This document shows positions 21,705 through 32,529 of a stretch of 64,000 bases of DNA, piece by piece (the stretch's first letter is position 1; every line of letters starts with the position of its first letter). The position numbers and the translations under genes are program-made. The stretch is from Lunularia cruciata. Lineage: Eukaryota; Streptophyta; Marchantiopsida; Lunulariales; Lunulariaceae. The DNA lies in the NCBI GenBank assembly GCA_948567375.1, contig OX419762.1, positions 30,086,608 to 30,150,607 of the forward strand, in the 5' to 3' direction. Under the pieces are notes generated by a model, which saw only the letters and a program-made list of their open reading frames with translations, was not told the origin of the DNA and searched no databases.

Positions 21705-22150
21705 TGTAATCATATTGTTTACCACTCAAATCAATCAAACTCAAATCAATACTTGATCTGATCCTCAACAACTTGTCAACAATAGAGCACTAACTACAAT
21801 CAAGCCACACCCACTCTAGCTAAGAGACTCCAGGTGATGCTCGCCGGCTTTTTGTCCACTCAAGCCAAGAACTCGAAGGCTCAACATCAGAGAAGTGAAC
21901 TCTCTAGAGTTGCACTCCAAAGGTATACCCCTGTTTTGACCTAGGTCCACTCCCAACAGTCTCGCTGACAGCACACTCGATGGTGCAGACGGTGCAAGTG
22001 ACAATGGGCCCCGCCATGAAGTTAGTACTCTAAACCTAAAATCTAATTGTCAAAAAGTAATCCATGAGTAACTGCCAAAATGCCTCTAACTACTATCACT
22101 GGAACTCCAATGTTCAAGCATCCAGATGCAAAACTACAAATGGCGTGACA
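21705..22150 (-). repeat. 5' L repeat of copy A
   Basis: About 446 bp, matching 12929-13372. On the minus strand it begins TGTCACGCC at the target duplication and ends GATTACA. No R1 repeat is present on either side of it. Confidence 0.88.
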
Positions 22151-22164
22151 CTCCTTTTCTTGTG

Positions 22165-23270
22165 TCAAAAGCTCCAAATTAAGACCCTTGGAGTTTGAGC
22201 ACTCTCCCTTCTCATACTTGATCTCAACCACATCTATGGATGTTATCCTCTTACCTTTGTTTGGAATAGGAGCCACTTGGGTTTCACTACCTCCTTCTTT
22301 CCCTCTATTGCCTCCCTCATAACTCCTTCCTCCATGGTAAGTGGAATTTGGGCAATTCCTTTGGATATGGCCTCTTCCTCCACAACCAAAACAATTTCTA
22401 TCATTGAAATTGTTTGCTGGTTGGCCTCCTCTATATGGATAGTTTCCATAACTCCTAGGCCCTCTCCCTACATTCTGATCCACCTCTCTCTTCTCCCATA
22501 GTTGCACCACATTGATTTTGAGATCTGCAAGTTGTTTGTGATGGTTTGAAGTGAATCCTTTGGTGGAGGTGCAAGAAATGGAGCAACTCCTACTTGTGGT
22601 GCAACCCTTGCCACCAAAGTATCAGAAGTTCCACCATACTTGTAGCTTTGAGGAGGATGCACAACCTCCTTCACCACCAAATCACGTTCATCCTCTTCCA
22701 AACTCTCCTCCATACAAATTGCGATCTTGATGCTTCAACCTTGGAGGCTTATCATATCTCACCTTGCTTCTAATTTGTGGTCTCAACCCTCCCACAAAAT
22801 TCTTGGTGAGCATGGCCCCTATGCTAATCATAGTAGTCTCTACATCATCCCCACCCTTTCTCAACACTATCAGAAATCTGGACTCTAACTTTTCCACTCT
22901 TTCCACATAGACTCTCACTTTCTCTCCATCTCCTTGTTTGAGACAAGTAACCTCACTCATCAATCTCTCATAACTCTCATCAAGGAGAAAGGTTTCAATG
23001 TATGCTGAAGTCAAACTCTTCCAAGACTCTTCTTCCACATCTCTCCTCTCTCTCTTTTGGTATCTGACTCATACCATGTAAGTGCTGCATCCTCAAAGAA
23101 ATCTGGTAATAATGAGGCCCACTCATTCTTCCTCCTCTCATTGTTTTCTATGAAATCTCTCTTGAAGTCTCTCACAAAGGCCTCCACATCTTCTCCATCC
23201 TTCTCAATTTTTTTCTTCTTTTTCTCTTTTCTTTTCTCTCACTCCATAACTAATAGAGTATATACATGAC
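22165..23270 (-). pseudogene. Element D gag
   Basis: Capsid fold recognisable in 22688-23270: WASLLPDFFEDAALTWYES, then EEESWKSLTSAYIETFLLDE and NFVGGLRPQIRSKV, the usual plant Gypsy gag signature. Frame 22043-22510 contains the knuckle NCFGCGGRGHIQRNCPNS (CX2CX4HX4C), followed by a Gly/Arg/Tyr-rich tail. It would form the virus-like particle and bind element RNA. Frameshifts lie near 22500 and 22700. The C-terminal end is cut by copy A and resumes at 12822. Confidence 0.88.
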
Positions 23271-23416
23271 TAACACTATCTGATAATGATCCACTCTAGG
23301 GAACACAAAAGGTTCAGGTTGCTCCAAGATTTCTATAGCAACATCAAATCCTAGAGTGCATATTAATCTAACTCTCATGGATAGTTTATCTATAAGTTGA
23401 AAAATTATCTCCATCA

Positions 23417-24020
23417 CTAATCTTGAGAACTAGCTGATGAAGGTGGTAGTATTTCTGTAACTGTACCAAGACTCTCTCCAAGATCCTTCACCAAAGTCTC
23501 CAAAAGTGCTTTTACTCCACTACACTCATGTCCTTTTGGAAGTCCTTCAACTCCACAAACCTCACACAACTCCTTGGTCTTAGATCTTCTCCCTCCCAAT
23601 CTTGGTGAAGAAGGTCCAACATGCAAACCCAAGTCAAGTAAGCCTCTCTTTTCCTTCAATCTCTTGCTCTCAAAGGTCAATGTACATGAACTTGCCTTAT
23701 GTCCCTTCTCTCCACATAGAAAGCACTTAGACTCACTCTTTCTTCCAAGTGGCGTAGGTTTTTGGATCCTCTCAACACTCTCTTCAAATTCTATTGTAAA
23801 CTCTCTTTTACTCAAATCCACCCCTAAAATCACCTCAAACCCTTTGGGAACCTTGCATAGTCTCAATTACCACTCTTGATGACCCTCCATGATCCCAAGA
23901 TGAATCTAAAGACTCAAACATACTTTTAGTTGCTCTCAAACTCCTCATGCATGAGATCTCCACTCTACAGTATTGACCCTTCCTCAAAATGCCACTCAAA
24001 TCTACCAACCAATATGTCAC
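23417..24020 (-). pseudogene. Element D extra zinc-knuckle ORF upstream of gag
   Basis: Two frames (23835-24020 and 23417-23866) linked by a one-base shift. The second has FEVILGVDLSKREFTIEFEE, then the knuckle CFLCGEKGHKASSC (CX2CX4HX4C) and a second Cys/His cluster, CEVCGVEGLPKGHEC. It lies between the leader and the capsid start, separate from the normal nucleocapsid knuckle 1 kb downstream. I do not recognise the family. Options are a captured host zinc-knuckle gene or an additional ORF of this lineage. D2 is truncated before this point, so the window gives no second copy. Confidence 0.6.
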
Positions 24021-24724
24021 AGTCCTTTGAAATTTTGCACACTTGATCTCAACTCTAGGGCATCCCTCCCTGCAAAATTTCAGATCTTTTCATTGAGCCA
24101 TTTTGCCTAGACACCTTTCTATTCAACACACATATTTCAGATTTTGTCTGAAAACCACCCCCCTCACTTCAAAAACTCATACCTCCCTATGCAAGAATAG
24201 TCTCTCTCTAATGTTTGTGGCAGCAAGTAGGATAAAATGCATTGAATTTTCTTGGAAATTTTTAGGACAATTCACTAGAAACTGAAGAAATAGCAGACTT
24301 TGTATAATTCCAAAGAGCATGCATTTGCGGGAGCAGTTTACCCTATCAACTTTCAAAAATTTTAGCCCAGTGCGCATAGTAGCTCTCACAATAATTTCAA
24401 GTGCTATCTAAAGGTCAACCCAAGCTATCATGTGTAGAAATTTCAAGTCTAGATCTCAAACTTGAGATTTTGCCTAAAATTCACCTTAATCCCCAAAATC
24501 TGCAATCCACCTCACACAATCTCTCCAAATCCTCTCATGTGTCCAAGATGTAAAAAATCATTTCAAAGACATCATAATGAACTATAGGGTATAAAAATGG
24601 ATCTTGGTTCTCTAACATAAGTTCAGCACTCTCCTCTCTTAATGTTCTCTCCAAGTGAGCTCTCATAGCCTCCTTCTGCCTAATGTAAAATTGAACACGG
24701 AACATTATCTTGCCTTCTAGAGAG
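24021..24724 (-). other. Element D 5' leader
   Basis: About 700 bp between the primer site and the first recognisable ORF. A minus-strand frame 24535-24768 (start ATG inside) extends from the primer site but resembles no known protein. I see no repeat and no RNA gene in it. Confidence 0.5.
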
Positions 24725-24742
24725 ATCACGGCAACGGAACCA
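24725..24742 (-). other. Primer-binding site of element D (tRNA-Asp-like)
   Basis: Minus strand TGGTTCCGTTGCCGTGAT, four bases after the 5' LTR. It is close to TGGCGCCGTTGCCGGGGA, the tRNA-Asp-type primer site of plant Athila-like elements, differing at a few positions. Confidence 0.75.
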
Positions 24743-24746
24743 AAAA

Positions 24747-25420
24747 TGTGAGCCGGTCTGTCTCTCACTCAGGATGAACCTCTGATGGCTATTATGGTAG
24801 CGCATCATGGACTAAGAAGGCAAGGGACCCCAACTCCATCATACTCCTCCAAGGCTAACGCTCCAAGACTCAAGACATTGCTCACTAGAGAACTCAATGA
24901 GAGAGGGATAGTTGCAAATGAAAGGATGATGAGTACTTCCTCACCCCTTTTGTATATACTTGTGAAATAGTTACACACCAAAGTTACTAATTACAGTAGT
25001 AACTCAAGTTACTAGACTAGAAGTCAAGTAAAGTCAAAAAGTAGAAAGGAATATCCATTCACATGGGCATATTCCACTAGCATGTGATCTTTTCTTGACC
25101 CAACCACTTAGTCAAGGATTTGTTCACATGGGCTATCCTTGGACTATAGAAGAATCCAAAACAAAAAGGTTTGCGGGCCCAAGAGTTCTCAACTCTTTCC
25201 TCAAAGCCAAACACCTAGTAATAATACTTAGTCAACACACTAGAATCCAAAATAGTAGTGCTCATCTTTTCTACTTCCTCTAAAGTAAGGTCTTCTCTAT
25301 TTTAGCTAATCATAACTAATGTAGAACCATCCTTTATCTCTATATAAATAATATCTCTCAAGTACTTGTAATACCAAGCTAATTTTACAATACTACACAC
25401 ATGCACAAATGTGTGTTACA
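24747..25420 (-). repeat. 5' LTR of element D (LTR-D reference copy)
   Basis: 674 bp; on the minus strand it starts TGTAACACACATTTG and ends GACCGGCTCACA. It has the TG...CA ends expected of an LTR. The outer flank GAGCC joins H0. A TATATAC string on the minus strand near 24950 is the likely promoter. Copies of this LTR recur at 29993, 36288, 45487 and 51462. Confidence 0.9.
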
Positions 25421-26885
25421 GAGCCAAGACTACCATTAATAAAGCATACTAGTAGGCAACATACACGCTCATCACTTGATTGCCAACCTTGCCTATAGGA
25501 AATTGTCTCCTCCCAAGAATCAATACTAAAACACATTGGGTATAACATTGCTCTACCAACTAACACATCATACAACTCTACTATTATTGTAATGGCATAA
25601 GCTTTCATCATAGAACTATCAATTGGATGATCAGATTGAAACTAGACATTGAGTTCCCTACATGTGATGTATTGTATGTAACCACTTTTAGAGATCTCTA
25701 GATCTAAATAGACATCTCTAAACATTGGTCTTCCATAGCTCAAGACCAAGAATGGTAGCTTTTCCCAACAAAAAGCATCATGTACCAAAGTCAAATAGTT
25801 CATTTGTGATGTATAGAACTTCTTTAAAGGTCCAACCAAGCTAAAAATCCCCAATTGTTGTCCAGTCAGGTAAACTCCATGTGTAAACCTCTTGCTCAAA
25901 TGTGGGTCTAGTAGGTAACTCCTCCAATCTAATAGTTGTGGCCTACCACAAGCTAATAGTGTAAAAATGGATCCCATACTTCTCAACTGAGTTAGCTTTA
26001 CCATCAACTACCTCTACACTAGGAGTAGGAACCACACTATCCTTACCATCACAAAAAGTGGCAGCCAATTGGAACACTAGAGTTGGATGAACTCCCAATG
26101 TAAACATGTTATAGGTTGAAAACAAAAGGGAATGCATAATCAACTAAGCCATCCCCAACATTATGCTAGACAAAGTCTTGGTAGACATAGATGTTTGACT
26201 AGTATCTAGTCCATCTTGCACTCCATCACCACCTACCACATCGACACTAGGATAGCTAGGAGCCATGGGTGTTATTTGTAGTGCTTTAAAAATATGAAAA
26301 TTTAGGGAAGTCTAACCTATCTACAAGCCTCCTCTCTTTGGTCCAAATCCATTGATGTCCAACTATGCTCAAAAGCATGTATTTCACTCCTTGTCACTAT
26401 AGTGGATGCATCTACTTATGTTGATCCACACATATAATCAAGGAGATTTCTATCACTAGTATAAGGTGGAAGCCTCAAGATTTGAATCTGATCTGCTTTG
26501 AGCTATAGCTATCCTAACCAATCCCTACTCCATATGCACAATCCAAGTAACCATGGCTACATCACAAGTAAGAGCAAGTACAATGCTCATATAGGTGAGG
26601 ATCTTCTACTTCCACATCTACTACTTTTTCCTCTATGATCCATGGCTCCTCTATTGCCTACCATAATAGCCTTACCATTCTATAACACTAGGGATAAATC
26701 AAAGTATTGACCACTAGTGTGACGAACTCTAGGACAATGGTCATAATGCCTCTAGGTTGGCTAATGTGTTCTTGAGGTTTAATGCCACTACCCTAGGTGC
26801 ACTCTCTCTTGTGGCAAGGTCCACCACAAGTCAAGAAGCAACACCATCACTCATTGGCTATTGCTAACCAAAAACTGAGTGTGAA
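25421..26885 (-). mobile_element. H0 part 2: protease region and nucleocapsid
   Basis: Middle piece of H0 between the insertions of D (left) and F (right). Frames 25393-25611 (TIIVELYDVLVGRAMLYPMC) and 25642-26007 (LGIFSLVGPLKKFYTSQMN) match the protease/linker of copy A at 18053-18830. Frame 25943-26143 has MFTLGVHPTLVFQLAATF, like copy A 18764-19069. The nucleocapsid knuckle region is near 26700-26860, partly degraded. All frames are broken. Confidence 0.8.
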
Positions 26886-27313
26886 TGTAATAATATGGAG
26901 TCAATAGAAACTAAGAAGTGAGTAGAATCAGCTATATATAGCAAAAATTAAATAGAATTAGCGTAACCTAAGAATGCTAAGAATGTTCTAGAAACATCTA
27001 GGAACTTTCATGGTAGAATATCTTAGAAGCAGCTTTTATGAACCTTTTAGGGATTTAGTAACTTGTACACAGAGTTGACAACTAGCTTAACTTATACACC
27101 AATTAAAATGGCTAGATTAGCTTTCACTCCAAGAAAGGTGAATTTAAAGAAGAACCTTCCTAGGAAGCTTCTTGAGAACTTTGTATCTAAGTTACCTATA
27201 AATACCAAGGCCAAAGCCCATGCTAGGCATTAGGAGTTTCTCTCACTTGAAAGCTCTTATGTGATCTTCCACTCAAATCTTTCATTTCTCCTTTCTCTCC
27301 TTGGTCTTTTCCA
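26886..27313 (+). repeat. 5' LTR of element F
   Basis: Starts TGTAATAATATGGAG and ends CTTTTCCA, matching 39590-40032. It has CTATAAATAC near 27196, a likely TATA box. The relation to the E LTR (TGTAACAATATGG) shows that E and F are one family. Confidence 0.88.
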
Positions 27314-27314
27314 A

Positions 27315-27327
27315 TAGTATCAAAGCA
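27315..27327 (+). other. Primer-binding site of element F (tRNA-Met type)
   Basis: TAGTATCAAAGCA, two changes from the initiator tRNA-Met complement TGGTATCAGAGCA, directly after the 5' LTR. Confidence 0.75.
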
Positions 27328-27960
27328 TGAATAGGATGATGGCATCTATGGACCACCAAATTAATCTATTGCAAACCATTTGGATATTGTAAATTTTTGT
27401 GCTACCAAATCAGTATTTCTAGCAATCATCACTTTCACACTTTGGCCAAGATTTTCTAAATGCAATCACCTTGTTTGATAAACCATAAATCCTTCCAATT
27501 ACAACTTATGGAGAGTGGTGGATGTGTTACATCTAAGTATTAACCTAGATAATTGCAAGTAGGTAATATGGTAAAGTAGTAATCATGGTAGAAATGCTCA
27601 AAGTTATCATTGTTATGCAACAAAAAATTGATCATCTTACTTGATTGTTGGAAGAGAGAGATCATGAGGATCAACAACAAGAATAAATAGAGAGAACAAT
27701 ATCTTGAAAGTGAGAAGAACAAGTGTAATTACTAAAACCAAAGGTTCTGAATGCAAGAATCTACCAAGAGCAATAACAAATATTATGTTTGATTTTAAAT
27801 GTTATTTTGAAGTCATAAATCTTGTAGATTATTGAAGACAAATTCTCTTTGTTTTAAGTCAATTAGATGGAATGGCAAACCTATGGTGGTGATTTTAGAT
27901 GGAACATACTCAATAGCAATTTGTTGCTCCAATTTTCACATGGGAAGACTTCAAGAGTGT
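27328..27960 (+). pseudogene. Element F gag, N-terminal part
   Basis: Capsid remnant. Frame 27832-28026 shows the SIRWNGKPM block, the equivalent of QLDGVAKLWWQFQ in element E, before the E insertion at 27961. The capsid continues at 34268. Stops are frequent. Confidence 0.65.
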
Positions 27961-28386
27961 TGTAACAATATGGAGTTTAGCTACAAAGTTAGTAAGGCTA
28001 ATGAAGGAGCAAATAAGAAAATTTAGCCTAGAATATTCCAAAATTATCTAGGAAGTTTCTTGGGAAGCTTGTTGGCTAGCTTAGCTTGCACCCCAAGTAG
28101 GTAGTTTCTAGAAAGAAGCTTTTAGAAGCTTCCAACTAGCTTAGCTTGCACGCCAAGTAAGCGGCTTCTAGACGAGAGCTTCTTGAGAAACTTCCCAATT
28201 AACTTGGCTTGCACTCCAAGACAATGGCTCAAGGAAGCTTTTTGAGAAGCTTCTCAAGAGGCTTGTATGATCCCTATAAATACAAGAGCCTAAGTTCATG
28301 CTAGGCATTTGGAGTTTTCCCTCATTCAAGTGTCCCAATGTGAGCTTCCATTCTCCTATTTCTCTCCTCGGTTTTGGTCTTTTACA
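27961..28386 (+). repeat. 5' LTR of element E
   Basis: 426 bp, TGTAACAATATGG to TCTTTTACA. It contains several AAGCTTCT/AGAAGCTT palindromic blocks. A TATA box, TATAAATA, is at 28275-28282. Confidence 0.93.
28275..28282 (+). promoter_or_regulatory. LTR TATA box of element E
   Basis: TATAAATA about 110 bp before the end of the 5' LTR, conserved at 27196 in F and as TTTAAATA in the 3' LTR of E (near 34156). Confidence 0.7.
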
Positions 28387-28387
28387 T

Positions 28388-28400
28388 TGGTATTAGAGCA
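28388..28400 (+). other. Primer-binding site of element E (tRNA-Met type)
   Basis: TGGTATTAGAGCA, one change from the initiator tRNA-Met complement, one base after the LTR end. Confidence 0.9.
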
Positions 28401-28736
28401 AAAATAGGATAGATGGAGTTTACCAAATCTATTTCTGCCAAACTATTGGGATTTTTGTGTCCATGTACTACCCAAACATCATTTCACATAATTCATCACC
28501 TCGCGCTTTGGGCAGATTTCTACATCTGATCACCTTGTTTGAGGAACCCTTGATACTTCTAATTGTAACTTATGGAGAACGGTGGACATATTGCATCTAT
28601 GTGTTAATAAATTATATAAATTGGGATAGAGTAGTAGCCATGGCGGCAAGACCTGATGTTATCGTTGTTATGTAACAAAAAATCAAGCTCCTTACTTGAT
28701 TGTTGGATGAATGAGACCAGCAATGACAATTCAAGA

Positions 28737-29460
28737 TGGAGAAGATCAAATTCTATTTCCAAAACCCAAGGTGTGTGACAGCAAGAATCTTTTGGGCATA
28801 GTAGAGAATTTTGTGTTTGACTGTGAACATTACTTTGAAGCTACCAGTCTTCAAGATGAACGGAAACAAATTCTCTTTGGCTTCTAGCCAATTGGATGGT
28901 GTGGCAAAGCTTTGGTGGCAATTCCAAGTAGAGCGAGGTAAACAATAGATTGTTACACTAATCTTGACATGGGCAAAATTCAAGGATGCAATGCTTGGTA
29001 GATTTCAAACTATAAATGCCACCCAAGCCGCATGAGATAAATTGGCAAAGTTGAAGTAGATTAGCTCTATAAGGAGCTATATCATGCAATTTCAAAACAT
29101 CATCATGCAGATTCCAAATATATAAGAAGGTGAAGTTTTGGATCAATTTGTGAGGGGTTTGAAGTCACAAACAAAATTGGAGGTGACCATGCAAGAACCA
29201 CAAAATGTAGAAGAAACCATGCAATTGGTTGAGCACTTTGATTCCTTGGTTGCAAAAACTTGATCTTGACCTTGATCTACACAAAGCCTACCAATACACT
29301 ATGCAAGGTTATGAGAACCAGCACCAATGGAGATTGAAGCTATCCAATGGAGACCACTTGGTACATCAGATATAGAAAGATTGCGTCAAAATGGTGGTTG
29401 TTTTTATTGTTGTCAAGTTGGACATTGCATTGCTAAATGTACACTTAGGAATGGATAACC
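28737..29460 (+). pseudogene. Element E gag
   Basis: Capsid signature near 28850-29250: LDGVAKLWWQFQVERGKQ, WAKFKDAMLGRFQTI and GEVLDQFVRGLKSQTKLEV. The nucleocapsid knuckle is CFYCCQVGHCIAKC (CX2CX4HX4C) at about 29400-29445. Several stops (for example after NATQAA) prevent translation as one product. Length and order are normal for a chromovirus gag. Confidence 0.85.
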
Positions 29461-29629
29461 TCAACAAGTTACCTAGATGGAATTTGTGGAGCGGAATGAT
29501 TAGGGAAACAAGGAATCCAAATATGAGATTCTGAGCCACTTATTAGGAGCTTGATTAGGTCCAATGGGATTGAAGGCTCAACCTATGCAAGTTTGCTTCA
29601 CTTGCAAGGTATGATATCCAATTGGGTTT

Positions 29630-29910
29630 GTAGGATTTTGGTTGATTCTGGAAGTTCATAGAATTGTATGTCTATGCAAGTAGTAAAGGAATTGGGTATT
29701 CCTATCAAGCTAGTAATTGGAAGTAGATTGATGACGGCGGATGGTAGAAAAGGTTTTGCGTTCCATACCTTGCATCTTATTACCTTCAAGATTGAGAAGG
29801 AGTATTTGGAATGTATGAGGTTTGTAGTATCACCTCTACACTACAATGTCATTCTAGGACTACCTAGGCTTGAACGTCATAAGGTTCAATTTGATTTGAT
29901 TTGATGATAA
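29630..29910 (+). pseudogene. Element E aspartic protease
   Basis: Retropepsin domain. RILVDSGSS carries the catalytic DSG, with a stop two residues later, followed by frame 29668-29904: MQVVKELGIPIKLVIGSRLM, MTADGRKG and YNVILGLPRLERHKVQFDL. The last has the ILG motif of the C-terminal lobe. It ends just before the LTR-D insertion. Confidence 0.85.
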
Positions 29911-29992
29911 ATTCAAGTACAACACCAAGGTAGGAATTTCCAATTAGGTTGTTTGGCACCTCTGAGTAAGACACCTAAGAATGGTCAGTCCC

Positions 29993-30683
29993 AAAACACC
30001 CATTTGTCCATGTATGTAGTATTGTGATATTTAGTTTGGTATTACTAGTACTTGAGAGATATTATTTATATAGAGATAAAGGACAGTTCTACATTAGTCA
30101 TGATTAGCTAAAGTGAGTCATAGCTAAGATAGAGGGGACCTTACTTTAGAGGCAATGGAAAAGATGAGCATCACTATTTTGGATTCTAGTGTGTTGACTT
30201 GGTATTATTCCTAAGTGTTTGGCTTTGAGGAAAGAGTTGAGAACTCTTAGGCCCGCAAGCCTTTTTCTTTTGGATTCTTCTATAGTCCAAGGATAGCCCA
30301 TACAAAGGAATCCTTGACTTAGTGGTTGGGTCAAGATAAGATCACATGCTTAGTGGAATATGCCCATGTGGATGGATATTCCTTTATAATTTTTTACTTG
30401 ACTTGACTTTTAGCCTAGTAACTTGAGTTACTCTAGTAATTAGTAACTTTGGTGCATAATTATTTCACAAGTATATAAACTAGGGGTGAGGAGGTACTCA
30501 TCATCTTTTCATTTGCAACTATCTCTCTTTTATTGAGTTCTCTAGTGAACAGTATCTTGAGTCTTGGAGTGTTAGCCTTGGAGGAGTATGATGAAGTTGG
30601 GGTTCCTTGCCTTCTTAGTCCATGGTGCGCTACTATAATAGTCATCAGAGGTTCATCCTGAGTGAGAGACAAGCCGGCTCACA
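29993..30683 (+). repeat. Solo LTR-D inserted in element E
   Basis: About 691 bp, opposite orientation to element D. It starts near AAAACACCCATTTG (decayed TGTAACACACATTTG) and ends AGCCGGCTCACA. Flanks GTCCC and GCCTC both lie one change from GTCTC, so a 5-bp target duplication is likely; element F (about 35985) shows the empty-site sequence. No internal element sequence remains, so it was reduced by LTR-LTR recombination. Confidence 0.85.
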
Positions 30684-30699
30684 GCCTCATGATGAGAAG

Positions 30700-30865
30700 T
30701 TTGTTGAGAAGGTAGCCATAAGAGCAAGCCTTGAAGGTAGATGAGTCCCAAGATGGGAAGTTTGCCAGGAAGGCAGCCATGGAGCAAGCTTTGAAGAGAG
30801 ATGAATCCCTAGATGGGAAGTTTGTTAGTGAAGCAGCCATAGAGCAAGCTTTGTAGAAAGATAAG
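30700..30865 (+). repeat. Three 60-bp (20-codon) tandem repeats in element E pol
   Basis: Three units such as DGKFARKAAMEQALKRDES and DGKFVSEAAIEQAL, in the linker between protease and RT. The unit is 60 bp, so the frame is kept. The predicted peptide is amphipathic and charged. Confidence 0.8.
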
Positions 30866-30874
30866 TCTATTTTT

Positions 30875-31660
30875 GTGATGTGCATCAAGCCGATTACACA
30901 AGGACAATCTGAGGAGGGCCAAGAGCCTCATCAAGCAATGGTTGATCAGATAGTTCAGGAATGTGCAAACATGTTTTTGGATGATCTTTCGAAGGGATTT
31001 ACCTTCAATCGTGGTATGCCTTTAAAGATTGAGTTATTGCCAAGGAGTACTCTAGTGAGTAGACCAATCTATCGGCTCTCACCAAAAGAGTTGGAGGAGT
31101 TATGAACAATACTTACGGAGTTGTTGGAGAAGGATTTCATACAACATAGTACCTCTCCTTGGGGAGCACAAGTACTATTTGTTCCAAAGAAGGATGGAGG
31201 ACTTCATTTCTATTTTGATTACCAATGGCTCAATAAGCAAATAGTGAAGAATGCATATCTCTTGCCTCGGATCAATGACTTGCTTGATCAATTGAGTGGA
31301 GCATAATACTTTTCCAAGTTGGATCTTTGCAATGGCTATTGGCTAATCCCCATTGATAGGGAGGATGTGCAAAAGACTAACTTTTGTACAAGGTATGGGC
31401 ATTTTAAGTTGAGAGTTCTACCTTTTGGGCTCACTAATGCTCCAATAGTCTTCATAGATCAGATGCATCAGGTGTTGGATGGAATATTGGATCAATATGC
31501 GGTGTGCTTTTAGATGATAACTTTATCAATAACAAGATAAAGGCAGAACACATGAATCACATGTGCAAAGTCCTAAGATGACTACAACTATGGAAATTTT
31601 GCTACAAGAAGTCAAAGTGTGGCTTTTGGCAGAAGGAAGTTACCTTCTTGGGTCACAAGA
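30875..31660 (+). pseudogene. Element E reverse transcriptase
   Basis: RT from ELLPRSTLVSRPIYRLSPKE and [20 protein letters not shown], through [19 protein letters not shown] (fingers) and SKLDLCNGYWLIPI (first catalytic D in KLDL), to LRVLPFGLTNAP. At the YxDD position the sequence reads YAVCF then a stop: one T is missing near 31511, so the aspartate pair is out of frame. Other stops are at 31104 and 31304. Inactive as it stands. Confidence 0.9.
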
Positions 31661-32400
31661 TCTCATCGGAGTGGATCAAGATGGAAGAGGAGAAAATCAA
31701 GTCCATTACTAATTGGCCTACTCCAAAGGATCCTATAGAACTATGGGCATTTAATAGATTGGCCAGTTTTTACCGACGGTTCATCCACTATTATGCTCAT
31801 GTTGCTGCACCGTTCACTAACCTCTTGGAGAAGAACTCAAGTTTTCATTGGACCACCAAGCACAAAGAAGCATTCCAAAAGTTGAAGCATATGGTGTCTT
31901 CAAGATCCATTCTTCAACACTATGATCCTCAACTACCTTGTGTGGTTGATTTTGATGCTTTTAACTTTGCAATTGGAGTCGTGTTGCAATAAGAAATCCC
32001 AAATGGACTACATTCCATTGCCTTTGTGTCTCGCCAACTAAATACATCTGAAAGAAATTACTCTGCTTGAGATTAGGAACAACTTGTAATGGTATGTGCC
32101 ACCAAGGTATTGAGGCATTACCTCTTGGGGAAACAAGTGATCATGCAAATTGATCACAAACCATTATTGCAAAGCTTACAATTGGAACACTTGAAGAGTC
32201 CACATCATCAAAAGGAAGAGCAACTCCAATTTTTTGACATCAAACTTGAGTACAAACCATGGCAGTTCCATGTCATCCCTGATCCCCTATCACAACAACC
32301 TCATTTGAAGTCTTTTCCTCTCATCACGGTGGCAATTACAATGGTGTCAATTGACTCTAGGGTCCAAAATGAGTTTTTGTCAACTCTACAACAAGATCCC
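31661..32400 (+). pseudogene. Element E RT thumb and RNase H
   Basis: Frame 31648-31992 has NRLASFYRRFIHYYAHVAAP and HWTTKHKEAFQKLKHMVSS, then VVDFDAFNFAIGVVLQ, the RNase H start, where the first D is in DFDA. After a stop comes NTSERNYSA. Frame 32089-32409 continues with VMVCATKVLRHYLLGKQVIM, QIDHKPLL (D in the TDH position) and VIPDPLSQQP. The order is standard and three stops interrupt it. Confidence 0.88.
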
Positions 32401-32529
32401 TTCTTCTAAATGGTACATGGTCATCTTATAGCATGCAACAAGGATACAACACCTTCTCCTTCAAGGCAAGACTTATATCCCATGAGGACCAGATCTTTGT
32501 TCCAGCCAAAGAAAATCTCCGACTTGTGC

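Larger units (their letters stand above)
12823..22150 (-). mobile_element. Copy A: H-family Gypsy element with DNA methyltransferase and PHD finger
   Basis: A 9.3-kb minus-strand insertion in element D, flanked by CTTCT (12818-12822) and CTCCT (22151-22155). Comparison with D2 (about 3065-3085) shows these are a 5-bp target duplication. Reading 5' to 3' on the minus strand: terminal repeat L (22150-21705), leader with tandem repeats, gag, protease, DNMT, RT, RNase H, integrase, PHD finger, then R1, L and R1 again (13482-12823). It is the best-preserved full copy and keeps more CpG than B or H0. Frames are interrupted by stops and a few frameshifts. Confidence 0.9.
7526..25420 (-). mobile_element. 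Element D: Gypsy element without chromodomain, interrupted by copy A
   Basis: Minus-strand element with two LTRs (7526-8192 and 24747-25420), a primer site next to the right LTR and a purine tract next to the left one. Internal order is an extra zinc-knuckle ORF, gag, protease, RT, RNase H, integrase. No chromodomain follows integrase. Copy A (12823-22150) and a solo LTR-X (10004-10757) are inserted in it. It entered H0: the split H0 sequence reads TGAGC before and GAGCC after, pieces of one GTGAGCC string, as expected for a target duplication. The tRNA-Asp-like primer site suggests the Athila/Tat side of plant Gypsy elements; no phylogeny was made. Confidence 0.88.

Noticed and set aside
12823-22150. 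Family H as a tyrosine-recombinase (DIRS-order) element, from its split direct repeats
   Set aside because: The pol has a clear DD35E integrase and copy A has a 5-bp target duplication, so Ty3/Gypsy placement stands; only the termini resemble DIRS/PAT.
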